A stretch of 64,000 nt of DNA from Vibrio hepatarius (GCF_018860525.1 NZ_JAHKPM010000069.1:1-64000); one strand, 5' to 3'. Positions 1-10,750 are shown, counted from the first letter of the stretch. Translations and numbers: made by a program. The notes: generated by a model from the letters alone, not told the origin.

Positions 1-3000
1 CGGCCCAGTGAATCGGTTACCTTTATGATTAAGCTTGACTCACCTTGGCGGTCAGAGTTAATTCCAATCTCCAGCGGCCAGCTCGTATCGCTAAACTCAC
101 CTTCCAGTTCACTTCCGGCAACCATGACGCTGTAACTTTTCGCTGTAATTACACTACCTTCATTTTCGCTGTTAAGAGTAACAGAGAGTTTTTCGTCCTT
201 CACAGCAAGTCTCTCTCCAACAAAATTGGTTTCTGGTGATAAGGTTAAGCTGATCTGAGGCAAAGTGAGATTGATCTTTTTACCCCAATTTAAACTGCTT
301 CTGCCAACCTTATCCTTCGCTATTATATCTACAGTTAATGGTTCAAGACCTAGGTCTGAGGCTTTCAATTCAAAATAAAGTGCTTCTCCTTTACCTTGTT
401 CTTGCTTGATGATGGGTGTTTCTATCCCCTTTACCTTGTAGGTAACTTCACTTAGTCCACTGGTTTGATCTGAAATATCGAATGTAAACCTGATATTCTC
501 ACCACGCCTTTCGATGCTTTGTATACTGCCTATTGTTGGATCGTATTTATCGACCCTCAGGTTGTCTACTGAACCTTCTCCTTTTAAGCCAAAGACATCT
601 TTCACCGTGACTGTTAGATTAAATTGCTCGATCTCTCCAGGCACATTAAACGTAAATCCTTTACACGTAGCATTATCGCATTCTACATTGTTAAACGCGT
701 CTCTATCTTGTTGATTAGACGATGAATAAACTCTATCTCCAACTTTAACCTCGATTTCATCTATGCTTGAGTTCTCATCCAAGATTGTCTTCAAAATAAC
801 CGTATATTCCTCACCACCTTTAACTATTGTATATTCAGGTAGTTTACTGGAGTTATCAGCGATATTAATAGAAACTTCAGGAGCTTTATTGGGAAGAACC
901 AGTTCGAGCGGGTAAGGCTTTGCTATGTTACCCGCATTATCCCTCAAGCCGTTAATATCGAACGTTAATTTAGGTTGTATCCAGTCAGTAAACCTTGAGT
1001 AATCCCATGTATAGGTGCATCTAAACTGGCGATTTTGACGACTTTCACATCCTGTCGGCTCAAATGTGTTGAACCCCTTTTCTAATATCGGCCATGTCCC
1101 ATTATTGATATTGACACCAGACATATCGTCTGTAAATACTAACGCCATAGAGAACTGCTTTGGTTTACCTCCCGATGCACGAATAATATTCTCGGCTGTA
1201 ACGGAATACGGTTGAGTGAAATCCGGAGTTGGCGGCTGCGAATCCAATTGTTTAAAGCTAAACAACTGCACGTTGGTCGCATCGTTTTGACCTAGTGTTT
1301 CTACAATGAGTACAGGGTTTTGGTTAAAATCTTCGTTAGACGTGATGCTACAGCGAGGAGCTTCATCCAGATTTAATTTTATTTCTCCAGAGGTGTACAT
1401 ATCACGATCTTGAGGGGCCTCAGTCGATGTATAGTTTTCTCGGATCCAGCACTGAATTTGTTTGGGTTGCACATGATTTTGCACAGCAAACTCAGCGGAG
1501 AGCGTTTTTCCTGAAACATGGCTTGAAAACGGTTTCGGTTTAGTAATCGAAAGCTCAACGCCTTGTCTTTGAACATGTAAGGGGCGGGAAACCTCAAGTG
1601 GTTGCCGATCTCCTTCTTCCAGATACTTGACATTGTTAAATACTTTGATGCTGAGACTATAACGCCCATCTTTTTTCAAGTTGTTAGCTGGAAGGCTAGC
1701 TTGCCATTTGCCCTCATCCAAGCTGAATTGAATCTGAGTAGGATTATTGTCTTTATAGCTGTATGAGGCTAAAACAGCATCTATCCCACTAATGTCTGAC
1801 ACTTCCAATATTAATTTGAGATCTTCTGATTTCGTCACCAGTCCGTCACTGCCGATAGCAATGCCACTATCTGCATAAACGATATCAAACTTTTTCTTCT
1901 CCGGCGGTTGATTTCTTATCTTTAGCTCAAACTCTTTCGTTGCTTTGTTACCTCTTATATCGAGCGCCTCGAGCTTCAAAACAATATTGTCTTTACCAGT
2001 GGTGTCCAATAACGACGATTGCAGTGGAATTTTGTAGCCACCGCCATCATTGTCTTCCAATGGCTCTGTTCCTTGGCCAAGTGGCTGAGAACCTTTTTTG
2101 TAGAGCCAATATTTAAACGTTTCTGTATTAACACCGTTACGATTTATGTCCCCACGACTATCATAGTCTTTAGCAGTAATTGTAAATTGGTAGTTAGATA
2201 GATAAAACTCATTGCCATTATTATTGTGACCATTCAGATCAAGCTGTGGGCCTTCTCTATCAATAATGAAGCTCTCAACGTTGGTGCTCGACACAAATCC
2301 ATGCTTATCTGTAGCCTTAATGAAAAGCTGTGCGCGTTTGTCTTCACTAACCTTGATTTTTGGGGGATCTATTTCGATATAATCAACGGAAAACTTATTA
2401 TTCCAATCATTGACTCGCCAATCAGTAATCAGAACTTCTTCGGTATCAATTCTCTGAAATAATTCGACTTTTTTTACACCCGAATCATCCTCTACTTTCT
2501 CAAATTTTGCTGTTAGCGAAGTACCTAACACCTTACTTTGTTTTGAAACAGAGTCCACCAACCAAGGTGTTTGAAAACTCACTTGAGGGCCTTGTTTATC
2601 GACTCTAAATTTCACAGTACCGCTTTCACTTCTATTAGCCGGATATGCTTTATCCGTAGCGATATAAGAAAGTGTATTTAACTCACCGTGTGTAAATGCA
2701 TTTGCAGATAATCTCACTCGTACATTAGGCTGGTCACCAACAAGGTGAGGAGTGTCTGGACATCTTGCCTCGTTTTCATCACATTCAGATAGCTTAATAG
2801 AACTCTCGTTGCCAATTTTTAACTCCACTTCTAGATTCTGACCATCGCTACCTTCCTCCCCCCAGTCTAGACTTGGCTTGAAAAGCGTATTGCCGCCGAG
2901 CATATCCTCTAGCTCTTTATTGGTAACCTCTGGAGGAGTCGAGTCAATCAAGACACTAAATTTCTGCTGATTTGATGAAGTCTCTGTCACAGAGTTACCC

Positions 3001-6000
3001 AAATTATCGACCGCGTTTACATATACTTCCCATTCACCGTCTCCAGGGTAAATCACCTTGTCGTTTTTACACTTACTTTCTTTACATACTTTAACAGAGA
3101 AGCGGCCCTGAGCATTTAAGCTAAAACTGTCATAGTTGTAGCGATGCTCTACCCCTTGATTGTCTTTGTGCTTAAACACCAACACACGCTTGTCCTGTTG
3201 ATCGTTTACATCATCGGTAAGGGTAAACAATAGTGTGTGGGCGAAGTTGGCATTCAGGTACGTATCCTCATCAAGTGGCTCGTTTGACTCTAGGTTCTTA
3301 GGACGAACTAACGACACACTAGGCGGCTCATTATCTATGAAAAGCCGTTTTGGGTATTTATCAAGATTCTTACCATTTTTATCTACCACACTGGTAAGAA
3401 TCGCAAACTCCATTTTGTCTTGATGGTCCGGCCGCAGAGTATCGAGAGAGAAATTAAACCATTGCTGATAGTTATTGTTTTTTTCATCTGCTTCAAATCT
3501 TACGTCTTTAGCTTCTTCACCACGGTTTGGTTCGAGTCGGGTATACCAGAATGGCTCTAGTGTTAATGAATCAAGGGAAATTCCAGCGGCATCTGATACT
3601 GATAATTGCCCCTGTACCTTACCAGCTACGTACTGTTTTTTATTCTCATTATTGAAGTAATAACTACCCTGGGTGATATCTAACTCAACCTTTGGTGGGT
3701 CGATATCAATACTACTGCCTTCGTTCAGAAAAACTTTTTGCCCATCAAGTTTTGGGGATGCTTTCGCTATTTTATCGGCATATAACAGTGCGCTCGGCGC
3801 ATCAACACGACCGCTTAGCACTTCGTGGTATTTAGAGGCTATGTCTAAGCGGTAGGTCTTTTCAGATATTTCGTACACCTCATCAAGTATGGTGGGATTC
3901 CCTTTTTTGCCCTTACCATCGGCTTTCCCATCTGTGCTTAGGTCCCTATATATAGCCGCTGCTAATGTCGTAGAGTTAGAAGTTAGTAAAAGTTCAGTGA
4001 GGCCTGCCATAGCTTCAGCAATAAATCGATGCTGATACTCTGAGGGAATAATATTATCGCTAAATCTTCCATCGAATAAACGGTCAAGCATCTTATTAGT
4101 AGCGTAAGGAGTAGTAGTAGGATCAAAACCAAAAAAGCTTTTATCACCAGCTAAAGCTTCAGAGACGTGGTCGAGTATATTGGTAAACGCTTGATCATTC
4201 TTTTCTGAATTTTCCCAAAGATAATCGAACATACCTGTGTGGTAGGTCGACAGCTCTGTTATATAGTAGCTCTTTGAACCATTAGGTTGGAAATAGACGC
4301 CGAAATTTGCATCTTTAAATGTATCAAGGTTTACCGTCTTCTTAGCAGCATCAGTATCTTGCCAGTTGTAATAATATGCTCCAGCCAAACTGGTCAGTTT
4401 AATACTCAGAGCACGATAACTACTCGCTTTATAAGATTGTAAAGTGCAAGACGCGACATCTCTAGCATTGCCTAGTCTTGATGTTGTACATACTGTAGTA
4501 CCTAAGTTTTCAAATTTTCCATTTTCTAGCCCCATTAATGATGCTTGTGCACCAATAAAAGGGGTAACTACAGTAAAAGTAGGTATATCAAAGGTTGTTT
4601 TAAAATAAATGGTTTTCTCAGCGGATGTTATTCCAGCATTATCTATAGTCCTAATCACCAATTTTTGGCTATCAAGCTTGGTGACGTTTTTAAATCCTTC
4701 CCCTAATATGTCCTTAGTTAAAGGGATATAGTAATCCATGTTTTCCAGCCAATTACCATCTGATGACCGTTCTTTAAAGGGTATTTTCAAATCTTCCGCT
4801 TTGGTTGTAACGGTTTTTTTGCAGTCGTACTCACCTTTACCCTCTTTTTTAACGCAATATTCAACTTCTAAAGTCAAGTCATTGGCTGGTGTACCTAGAT
4901 TAAATGGTTCACTATCGTTGTCACCCGCAATTGATTGCTTATCATCATGGATAGTTGCTGTTACATAAGGTATTTTTCTTTTTATAAAATAGCTCGGATT
5001 GAAATTGTCAAACGCAGGAACATCTTCAGCGCCTTTAATTACTTGGTTGGCATATTTATAATCAATTTTTAAATATTTTTTGGCTGATTCAAATGAACCA
5101 CTTGGAAAGCTTTCATCGTTAAATGGTAAGTTGGGATCGCTGCGTTCGCCTGCTTCACCTTCTAAAACATAGTTAAACTCTATATCTTCATTAGACTGTG
5201 GGGAACTTTCAGGATAGGCGATTTCTACTGTGGGGGGTTGGCTATCTTGCCCCACAAGGTGTACTTTTGTACCTGTATTTCCTTGAGCATCTGTCGCGCT
5301 AAGAATGAATTTAGCAACGTTACCCAGGTCATTGGCAAGATAACGTTTTTCAAACTCACATTTGTTCTTATCACGCGACTCAACTTTTGTGCATTCTAAT
5401 TCAACAACTTCGCCTTTAAGCTTAACCTTCACCGACTCAACACTTTGTGTCGATTCAATCACATTGCCCATTAGAACATAGTTGTCTTCGTCTGCTTTTA
5501 CACTTCTTCCTGAGGTCACATTAATGACGGGTTTTTGGTTATCCCAGTCAAATGAAATAGCATAGGGAAGGTTTTCAGATTGACTATCTTTCGACGTGTT
5601 ACCGAGGACATCACTTGTATAAACCAGCAATCGCGCTTTAATGGCACCTTGATCATCTAAATACTGGGTGTTTACTCTTACATCAACTTTAGTTTCAAGT
5701 GCTCCTTGTCTAAAGCTTTCCAATTCAAGCGAGCAAGCATTAGGTTGAGACTCATCCGTGCATAAACCTATATCAAACCAGTCACTGTGTTGAGGATCAT
5801 CGGTCTGGGCATATTGCAGTACAATATTAGCCGGTTCATCTACACCAACATTATCTGTCATTTTTAGCGAAATTGTACTTGTGCCAGCCAATATGCCTTC
5901 ACTATTTCGCTCAGCTTTGGGTGGCGTCGAGTCAATGTCATTTTTCTTACGACCACAAATTGCAAGTTCGTTACCTTTACACTCCTCCGTACCCAATAAA

Positions 6001-6917
6001 TTTATTTTATCTGCAAATTCCCGAACTTTATCTGTGGTTAGATTTTCGGCGAGGTTTGCCACAATGATAATGTGTTTTGCTAAATCTTTAGTATAAATAT
6101 CGCTATTGACTTTTGTGTTACCAAAATCTAGGTTTGGTGGCAATCCGGGAATTGAAGCACCATTTAATTTACCATCTGCCCGAATATCATCGTACTGAAT
6201 GCTGGATAAGTTTATTGTGGTATATTGTGTATTTGGGCCAGTGGTATCTATAGTATCTCTAATTTCCTTAGCGTAAGAAGAATAAGCGGTCAATAGTAAT
6301 CCATATTTATGGCCGTCAGTAACATAGGAAAAATCATCTGGCTGCTGAAAAGAGTTTTGGTAATTGCTAATATTTAGAGTAATAGGCTCGGTAGAGTTAA
6401 CATTAAACCCATACATAGTACTAACTGTATCCAGAGCAGAAGTAATGGCAGAGGAAGCACTAATGTTTTGGCTAATCTTATATTCGGCTAAACCGGCCGC
6501 CATATGAGTCAGTGGAGTAACCATGACTTTCAAGTTCTGGCCTTCAACGTAGTTAAGCAAACTGGATAACGACTTTGATGATCCTGCAGAACTAAGCTTG
6601 ACGAATTCAAGACTAATGGGATCAAAATACTGACCATTGCCAACTTGTATCAATACGGGCATCGATGCGCTTGAGAACGGTATATTGTACTTACCGTAGG
6701 GATCAGTGGTGGACTCACCCAATAACCGCCCTACTTTGCCGTTTTTATATTCCCATACCTTAACCAATGCGCCCGAGACAGGAGCATCAAACACTGTACC
6801 TGAGATTGAGCCTGTTGCTCTAGATGGAGGAGATGAATCTCCTTCCCCTCCCCCACCACCACCACATGCAGTAAGAATAAGAGATACGATTAAAGCCAGA
6901 TAAGTGCAGTATTTCAT
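1..6917 (-). CDS. Giant Ig-repeat surface lipoprotein, C-terminal part beyond window (partial)
   Basis: The frame starts at an ATG (complement 6915-6917) and stays open in every stretch I translated down to base 1, so at least about 2,300 residues are present and the C-terminus is missing. The N-terminus is a lipoprotein signal with lipobox LTAC followed by a poly-Gly run, so the protein is probably lipid-anchored in the outer membrane. Next comes a short module beginning GSISGTVFDAPVSGALVKV, which resembles carboxypeptidase-regulatory/CNA-B-like folds. The rest is a long series of roughly 100-130-residue modules joined by linkers of the form D-(S/x)-PP-x-V, typical of tandem Ig-like or cadherin-like domains. 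A Gly/Lys/Asp-rich segment near 3,900-3,950 could bind calcium. I do not recognise a named family; an adhesin or matrix/biofilm role is inference. It is divergent from an M23 peptidase across 272 bp. Confidence 0.8.
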   Translation of the reverse strand, partial: MKYCTYLALIVSLILTACGGGGGGEGDSSPPSRATGSISGTVFDAPVSGALVKVWEYKNGKVGRLLGESTTDPYGKYNIPFSSASMPVLIQVGNGQYFDPISLEFVKLSSAGSSKSLSSLLNYVEGQNLKVMVTPLTHMAAGLAEYKISQNISASSAITSALDTVSTMYGFNVNSTEPITLNISNYQNSFQQPDDFSYVTDGHKYGLLLTAYSSYAKEIRDTIDTTGPNTQYTTINLSSIQYDDIRADGKLNGASIPGLPPNLDFGNTKVNSDIYTKDLAKHIIIVANLAENLTTDKVREFADKINLLGTEECKGNELAICGRKKNDIDSTPPKAERNSEGILAGTSTISLKMTDNVGVDEPANIVLQYAQTDDPQHSDWFDIGLCTDESQPNACSLELESFRQGALETKVDVRVNTQYLDDQGAIKARLLVYTSDVLGNTSKDSQSENLPYAISFDWDNQKPVINVTSGRSVKADEDNYVLMGNVIESTQSVESVKVKLKGEVVELECTKVESRDKNKCEFEKRYLANDLGNVAKFILSATDAQGNTGTKVHLVGQDSQPPTVEIAYPESSPQSNEDIEFNYVLEGEAGERSDPNLPFNDESFPSGSFESAKKYLKIDYKYANQVIKGAEDVPAFDNFNPSYFIKRKIPYVTATIHDDKQSIAGDNDSEPFNLGTPANDLTLEVEYCVKKEGKGEYDCKKTVTTKAEDLKIPFKERSSDGNWLENMDYYIPLTKDILGEGFKNVTKLDSQKLVIRTIDNAGITSAEKTIYFKTTFDIPTFTVVTPFIGAQASLMGLENGKFENLGTTVCTTSRLGNARDVASCTLQSYKASSYRALSIKLTSLAGAYYYNWQDTDAAKKTVNLDTFKDANFGVYFQPNGSKSYYITELSTYHTGMFDYLWENSEKNDQAFTNILDHVSEALAGDKSFFGFDPTTTPYATNKMLDRLFDGRFSDNIIPSEYQHRFIAEAMAGLTELLLTSNSTTLAAAIYRDLSTDGKADGKGKKGNPTILDEVYEISEKTYRLDIASKYHEVLSGRVDAPSALLYADKIAKASPKLDGQKVFLNEGSSIDIDPPKVELDITQGSYYFNNENKKQYVAGKVQGQLSVSDAAGISLDSLTLEPFWYTRLEPNRGEEAKDVRFEADEKNNNYQQWFNFSLDTLRPDHQDKMEFAILTSVVDKNGKNLDKYPKRLFIDNEPPSVSLVRPKNLESNEPLDEDTYLNANFAHTLLFTLTDDVNDQQDKRVLVFKHKDNQGVEHRYNYDSFSLNAQGRFSVKVCKESKCKNDKVIYPGDGEWEVYVNAVDNLGNSVTETSSNQQKFSVLIDSTPPEVTNKELEDMLGGNTLFKPSLDWGEEGSDGQNLEVELKIGNESSIKLSECDENEARCPDTPHLVGDQPNVRVRLSANAFTHGELNTLSYIATDKAYPANRSESGTVKFRVDKQGPQVSFQTPWLVDSVSKQSKVLGTSLTAKFEKVEDDSGVKKVELFQRIDTEEVLITDWRVNDWNNKFSVDYIEIDPPKIKVSEDKRAQLFIKATDKHGFVSSTNVESFIIDREGPQLDLNGHNNNGNEFYLSNYQFTITAKDYDSRGDINRNGVNTETFKYWLYKKGSQPLGQGTEPLEDNDGGGYKIPLQSSLLDTTGKDNIVLKLEALDIRGNKATKEFELKIRNQPPEKKKFDIVYADSGIAIGSDGLVTKSEDLKLILEVSDISGIDAVLASYSYKDNNPTQIQFSLDEGKWQASLPANNLKKDGRYSLSIKVFNNVKYLEEGDRQPLEVSRPLHVQRQGVELSITKPKPFSSHVSGKTLSAEFAVQNHVQPKQIQCWIRENYTSTEAPQDRDMYTSGEIKLNLDEAPRCSITSNEDFNQNPVLIVETLGQNDATNVQLFSFKQLDSQPPTPDFTQPYSVTAENIIRASGGKPKQFSMALVFTDDMSGVNINNGTWPILEKGFNTFEPTGCESRQNRQFRCTYTWDYSRFTDWIQPKLTFDINGLRDNAGNIAKPYPLELVLPNKAPEVSINIADNSSKLPEYTIVKGGEEYTVILKTILDENSSIDEIEVKVGDRVYSSSNQQDRDAFNNVECDNATCKGFTFNVPGEIEQFNLTVTVKDVFGLKGEGSVDNLRVDKYDPTIGSIQSIERRGENIRFTFDISDQTSGLSEVTYKVKGIETPIIKQEQGKGEALYFELKASDLGLEPLTVDIIAKDKVGRSSLNWGKKINLTLPQISLTLSPETNFVGERLAVKDEKLSVTLNSENEGSVITAKSYSVMVAGSELEGEFSDTSWPLEIGINSDRQGESSLIIKVTDSLG

Positions 6918-7189
6918 TGTTTAAGCCGATACCAGTGACGAATTAAATTTTCACCGATTATATTTGGGAATTAAATTTTCTCAACGTGGTATATTGACTG
7001 GCAAAAAATACAATTTAACTAGTTATTTAGCCTTTATGTATATGAGTGCAACATCAATAGCGACATATTGTATTTCATTCTATTAAAATAAACTTATTTA
7101 CGCAGGTTATAACAAATTATTTATATAAAATTTATCTAGATTTTCATATTCAAAGCTCTATTATTGCAAAAAAATAAAAAAGCATCCCC

Positions 7190-8161
7190 ATGCATTCAAC
7201 GTCTATTCAACAAAAAAGCTATAAAGATTTTTTATCTTTATGGCATTTGGCGATTATTCCTTTGGTATTGTGCGCCATGATTGAGTTAATTCCTTTCAAT
7301 AGTAGTAAAACAGATCATGTTGAACGCGAGAAAACAGAATTAGTACCGCCGATTCAAACTAGTATCACGCAAGATATTTCTATTCCCATCAACATAGTAA
7401 AGCCAACTGTTTTTAATGGTTCAGTAGGGTATTCTTTTTATGGTTCTGCACTCACTTCCGGTGCATCCCCCGACACCATAGGTTATTTGACTTCTTTGGC
7501 AGCAGGAAAGTTTGATTTTCTTCACTCTGTTTCTCGCTCAGGTCAATTCGTCTTTAAAATTGATGATAAAAATCAGCTTGAAGCGTTTTTGTATCGCGAT
7601 AAAATGCATATGTTTTATGTTTACAGTGATAACAAAGGCGTCCTTTTTAGCTCAGACGGAGAGCACTTTTATAAAGATAAACTGCTTCTTTCTCCTGTTT
7701 CACGGCAGTTTCGAGTAAGCTCTCAATTCAACCTTTCCAGAATGCACCCTATTACCCATAAAGTAACGCCCCATATGGGCACTGACTATGCCGTCCCTGT
7801 TGGCACAACTGTGGTCAGCATTTCCTCTGGCCGAGTGATTGCCTCGCGTTATCATCCATTAGCCGGAAACTATATCGTGATTCTCCACCCTGATGGTTTG
7901 AAAACTCGCTATTTGCATTTATCAAAACGTTTTGTTAATCGAGGTGATAATGTGATCCAAGGGCAAAAAGTCGGTGCCAGCGGTAATACAGGCCGTACTA
8001 CTGGTGCACATCTGCATTTTGAGCTATGGAAAGATGGTCGGCCGATAGATTTTGAGAAAAAAAGGACCTTCGCAGAAAAAGTAGCCGTAGAACAGATATC
8101 TGCTCAAACTGCTGATGCAAAAACAGCATTAAAACGGCTTGCACGCCAGATCGCTGAATAA
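7190..8161 (+). CDS. M23 family zinc metallopeptidase (murein endopeptidase, MepM/Shy-like)
   Basis: 323 aa. One N-terminal hydrophobic segment (about residues 17-32) suggests a membrane anchor or uncleaved signal, with the rest in the periplasm. The C-terminal LytM domain has both zinc motifs: HMGTD (His195, Asp199) and HLHFE (His274, His276). The stretch before the first motif (SRMHPITHKVTPH) matches the MepM/ShyA-type endopeptidases that cut D,D-crosslinks between peptidoglycan stems. The middle region (about 50-170) is probably an inhibitory or positioning domain. No clear Shine-Dalgarno sequence precedes the ATG at 7190, so the start is not firmly fixed. It is divergent from the giant lipoprotein gene, which may point to coordinated envelope functions, but this is not shown by the sequence. 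Confidence 0.85.
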   Translation: MHSTSIQQKSYKDFLSLWHLAIIPLVLCAMIELIPFNSSKTDHVEREKTELVPPIQTSITQDISIPINIVKPTVFNGSVGYSFYGSALTSGASPDTIGYLTSLAAGKFDFLHSVSRSGQFVFKIDDKNQLEAFLYRDKMHMFYVYSDNKGVLFSSDGEHFYKDKLLLSPVSRQFRVSSQFNLSRMHPITHKVTPHMGTDYAVPVGTTVVSISSGRVIASRYHPLAGNYIVILHPDGLKTRYLHLSKRFVNRGDNVIQGQKVGASGNTGRTTGAHLHFELWKDGRPIDFEKKRTFAEKVAVEQISAQTADAKTALKRLARQIAE

Positions 8162-8448
8162 CCGCCCCATCTCATAAATTCATATCTTAGTGGCAAGACT
8201 GAACTTTTTGAACATTCTTGCCTCTTTAATATGTAGACAGAAAATATAAACATTCACAGAATGCCTAATTAAAAGCCTTTAAATCGAATAAAACTATATA
8301 TTTAATCATATAGTTTGCATTTTTATCAAATTGCTTGGAGCAGTACCAAGTATTCTGTCATCCAATTTTACTCCCCTCTCAAGATTATGTAGCGTCAACT
8401 TGAGCACTTAATTAGCTTTGAAAAATAAGCATATTGGAGATTAACGGA

Positions 8449-10266
8449 ATGAACAGAAAAACAGCTTTAGCGTTAAGTATTCTCTCTGCACTTTCATTAG
8501 GCAGTGGTCAAGCCGTCGCTAATGATGGTCAACAGCTAGTCGATCAAGATGGCAATGTGTTGGTTGGATATTGGCATAACTGGTGTGAAGGTGATGGTTA
8601 TAAAGGTGGCAACGCTCCTTGCGTAGACCTTGCCGACGTAGACCCGCAATATAATGTGGTTAATGTGTCTTTCATGAAAGTCTATGATGCTGCGACAGGT
8701 CATATTCCTACTTTTCAATTAGATCCCGACATAGGTTTGTCTGAGGAAGAGTTCAAGGCTCAGATTGCCAAACTTAATGATCAAGATAGAAGTGTGCTCA
8801 TTGCTCTCGGCGGCGCTGATGCACATATCGAGCTTCACACTGGGGATGAGCAAGCGCTTGCCAGTGAAATTATTCGTCTGGTCGACACCTACGGATTTGA
8901 TGGTCTGGACATTGACTTAGAGCAAGCTGCAATTAGCGCAGCGGACAATCAAACCGTAATACCAGCAGCCCTTCGTCAGGTGAAAGATCACTACAGGGCT
9001 CAGGGGCATAACTTTATGATCACCATGGCGCCTGAGTTCCCATATTTACAACTAGCAAGGGGAGATTACATCCCTTACTTGAACGGTTTGGATGGTTATT
9101 ACGACTTTATCAATCCACAGTTTTATAACCAAGCTGGTGATGGTGTTTGGGTCCCAGAAGTCGGCGATTCAGGCACTTGGGTTCCACAAAATTATAAAGA
9201 TCAAGATGTATTCATCTACTACATTGCCGATAGTATAATCAATGGCACTCGTGGCTATACCAAGATCCCACATGAAAAGCTGGTATTTGGCATTCCAGCC
9301 AATCCAGATGCGGCAGGAAGTGGCTTCGTTAGTAACCCTAATGATATATACAAGTCCTTAGACAGTTTAAGAGAGCAAGGGCAAGCATTGCGCGGCATTA
9401 TGACTTGGTCAATCAACTGGGATATGGGAACCAATAGCGGTCAGCAAGCTTACAATGAGCAATTTGTCAAAGACTATGGTCCTTATGTTCATGGTCAAAC
9501 CCCTCCTCCAACGGATGGAAAACCTTCTATTAGTGGTATTGGTGATGATCGTACTCCATTTGGTAGTAGCTACGACAAAATGGCAGGCGTGAGCGCAACA
9601 GATGCAGAAGATGGTGATTTAACCGGAGATATTGTCGTCAGTGGCGAGGTGAATACTAACAAAGTCGGTGCGTATCCTCTCACTTACTCGGTGACTGATT
9701 CCGATAGCAACACCACGGAAGAAATCAGACAAGTTACGGTATACAATACTGCTCCAGTGATAAACGGCGTAAACAATGAAACCATCTTGGTCAACTCAGA
9801 CTTTGACCCAATGGAAGGCGTGAGTGCGACAGATGCAGAAGATGGCGACATCAGTAATTCTGCCATTCAGGTATCAGGACAGGTTAACACTGAGATTGTT
9901 GGGCAATACACCCTCACTTACCAGGTCACCGATGCGGCAGGAGAAACGACAACCAATGAGCGCATCATCACCGTCACTGATGAAGAAACAGGAAGTGGAA
10001 CTTGGGATCCAGAAGCGATTTATAATACTGGGGATCAAGTGTTATACAATGGCGTAAATTACACAGCCCAATGGTGGACACAAGGTGATGAACCGGGCAC
10101 TAACGCTGTATGGCAAGGTGAAGATGACGGACAAATTCACGAATGGAGCTCAACACAGACCTACAATACCGATGATCTTGTGACTTATCATGGACAAACC
10201 TATCGTGCCAAATGGTGGTCAAAAGGGAATGTGCCTACTGATGGTGATCCTTGGACACTAAACTAA
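8449..10266 (+). CDS. Secreted GH18 chitinase with two Ig-like and two CBM5/12 modules
   Basis: 605 aa from the ATG at 8449, chosen because GGAG lies 9 nt upstream and the protein then begins with a clean signal peptide (MNRKTALALSILSALSLG...AVA-ND). An in-frame TTG 15 nt earlier overlaps that Shine-Dalgarno sequence and is unlikely to be used. The GH18 catalytic domain (about 30-350) contains FDGLDIDLE (residues 150-158), the D-x-x-D-x-D-x-E motif with Glu158 as the acid/base. Two similar Ig/DUF5011-like modules follow, each with GVSATDAEDGD, and then two C-terminal CBM5/12 chitin-binding modules with YNTGDQVLYNG...QWW and YNTDDLVTYHG...KWW. It should be exported and degrade chitin. A decayed copy of its last coding bases lies 0.9 kb downstream. 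Confidence 0.93.
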   Translation: MNRKTALALSILSALSLGSGQAVANDGQQLVDQDGNVLVGYWHNWCEGDGYKGGNAPCVDLADVDPQYNVVNVSFMKVYDAATGHIPTFQLDPDIGLSEEEFKAQIAKLNDQDRSVLIALGGADAHIELHTGDEQALASEIIRLVDTYGFDGLDIDLEQAAISAADNQTVIPAALRQVKDHYRAQGHNFMITMAPEFPYLQLARGDYIPYLNGLDGYYDFINPQFYNQAGDGVWVPEVGDSGTWVPQNYKDQDVFIYYIADSIINGTRGYTKIPHEKLVFGIPANPDAAGSGFVSNPNDIYKSLDSLREQGQALRGIMTWSINWDMGTNSGQQAYNEQFVKDYGPYVHGQTPPPTDGKPSISGIGDDRTPFGSSYDKMAGVSATDAEDGDLTGDIVVSGEVNTNKVGAYPLTYSVTDSDSNTTEEIRQVTVYNTAPVINGVNNETILVNSDFDPMEGVSATDAEDGDISNSAIQVSGQVNTEIVGQYTLTYQVTDAAGETTTNERIITVTDEETGSGTWDPEAIYNTGDQVLYNGVNYTAQWWTQGDEPGTNAVWQGEDDGQIHEWSSTQTYNTDDLVTYHGQTYRAKWWSKGNVPTDGDPWTLN

Positions 10267-10303
10267 TTAGGGTTGGACGCTAAACCAGTCTGATAACTGA
10301 AAT

Positions 10304-10346
10304 AAAGAAGCGAGATTTTACGGGGAATAAAATCCTCGCTTCTTTT
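10304..10346. terminator. Bidirectional terminator between chitinase and small secreted protein gene
   Basis: Stem AAAGAAGCGAG / CTCGCTTCTTT extended by ATTTTA / TAAAAT, with T-runs readable in both directions. It sits between the convergent chitinase gene and the 10397-10750 gene and is repeated almost exactly at 11188-11229. Confidence 0.85.
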
Positions 10347-10396
10347 GATGAATACATTATATAAGTTAGAAAACAGCTTCAGAGCCGAGGATTAAA

Positions 10397-10750
10397 TTAC
10401 TCTGGTAACTCAAACGAAATCTTGTTGACTATAGTGACTTCACTTTGATGGTAACCGTATTGTTGCAGATGAGGTTTAAGATCAATACTAAATTCCTGAA
10501 CCCAAGGGATCATCAAACAGTCAATGAGCCTATCTTTAATAGCAACTTTAACGCTATTATCTGAGCTCGTCTCTAGCTCTACTTCCATTGGAGACGCACA
10601 AGCAAAGTTGGCTTGAGAAGTTAGTATCCCGTCACTACTAATACTAAAACCACCATAGAGAAGCTCATTTGGGCTGTATCTACCCTCTGCCAGTGCGCTA
10701 TTAGACGCAAATAAAGTCAGAGCTAACGTTGATAAAATTATTTTTTTCAT
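10397..10750 (-). CDS. Small secreted protein, two-cysteine family (paralog 1)
   Basis: 117 aa with a clear signal peptide (MKKIILSTLALTLFASNSALA-EG), giving a mature protein of about 96 residues that is periplasmic or secreted. Two cysteines (FACASP and LIDCLMIPW) are conserved in the paralog at 11280-11630 and probably form a disulfide. The conserved motifs RYSPNELLY, IPWVQ-FSIDLKP and LQQYGYHQSE run through both copies. I do not recognise the family. It is convergent with the chitinase gene and shares its terminator. The upstream DNA has a 12-bp ATCGAT-centred element (10817-10828) also found before the paralog. A link with chitin use is suggested only by position. Confidence 0.75.
   Translation of the reverse strand: MKKIILSTLALTLFASNSALAEGRYSPNELLYGGFSISSDGILTSQANFACASPMEVELETSSDNSVKVAIKDRLIDCLMIPWVQEFSIDLKPHLQQYGYHQSEVTIVNKISFELPE

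Noticed and set aside
1379-6903. Many short plus- and minus-strand ORFs within the first 6.9 kb.
   Set aside because: All lie inside the long open minus-strand frame of the Ig-repeat lipoprotein and look like shadows.
8191-8222. Possible terminator GGCAAGA / TCTTGCC after the M23 peptidase gene.
   Set aside because: A 7-bp stem encloses a large unpaired loop, and only a weak T-rich stretch follows.
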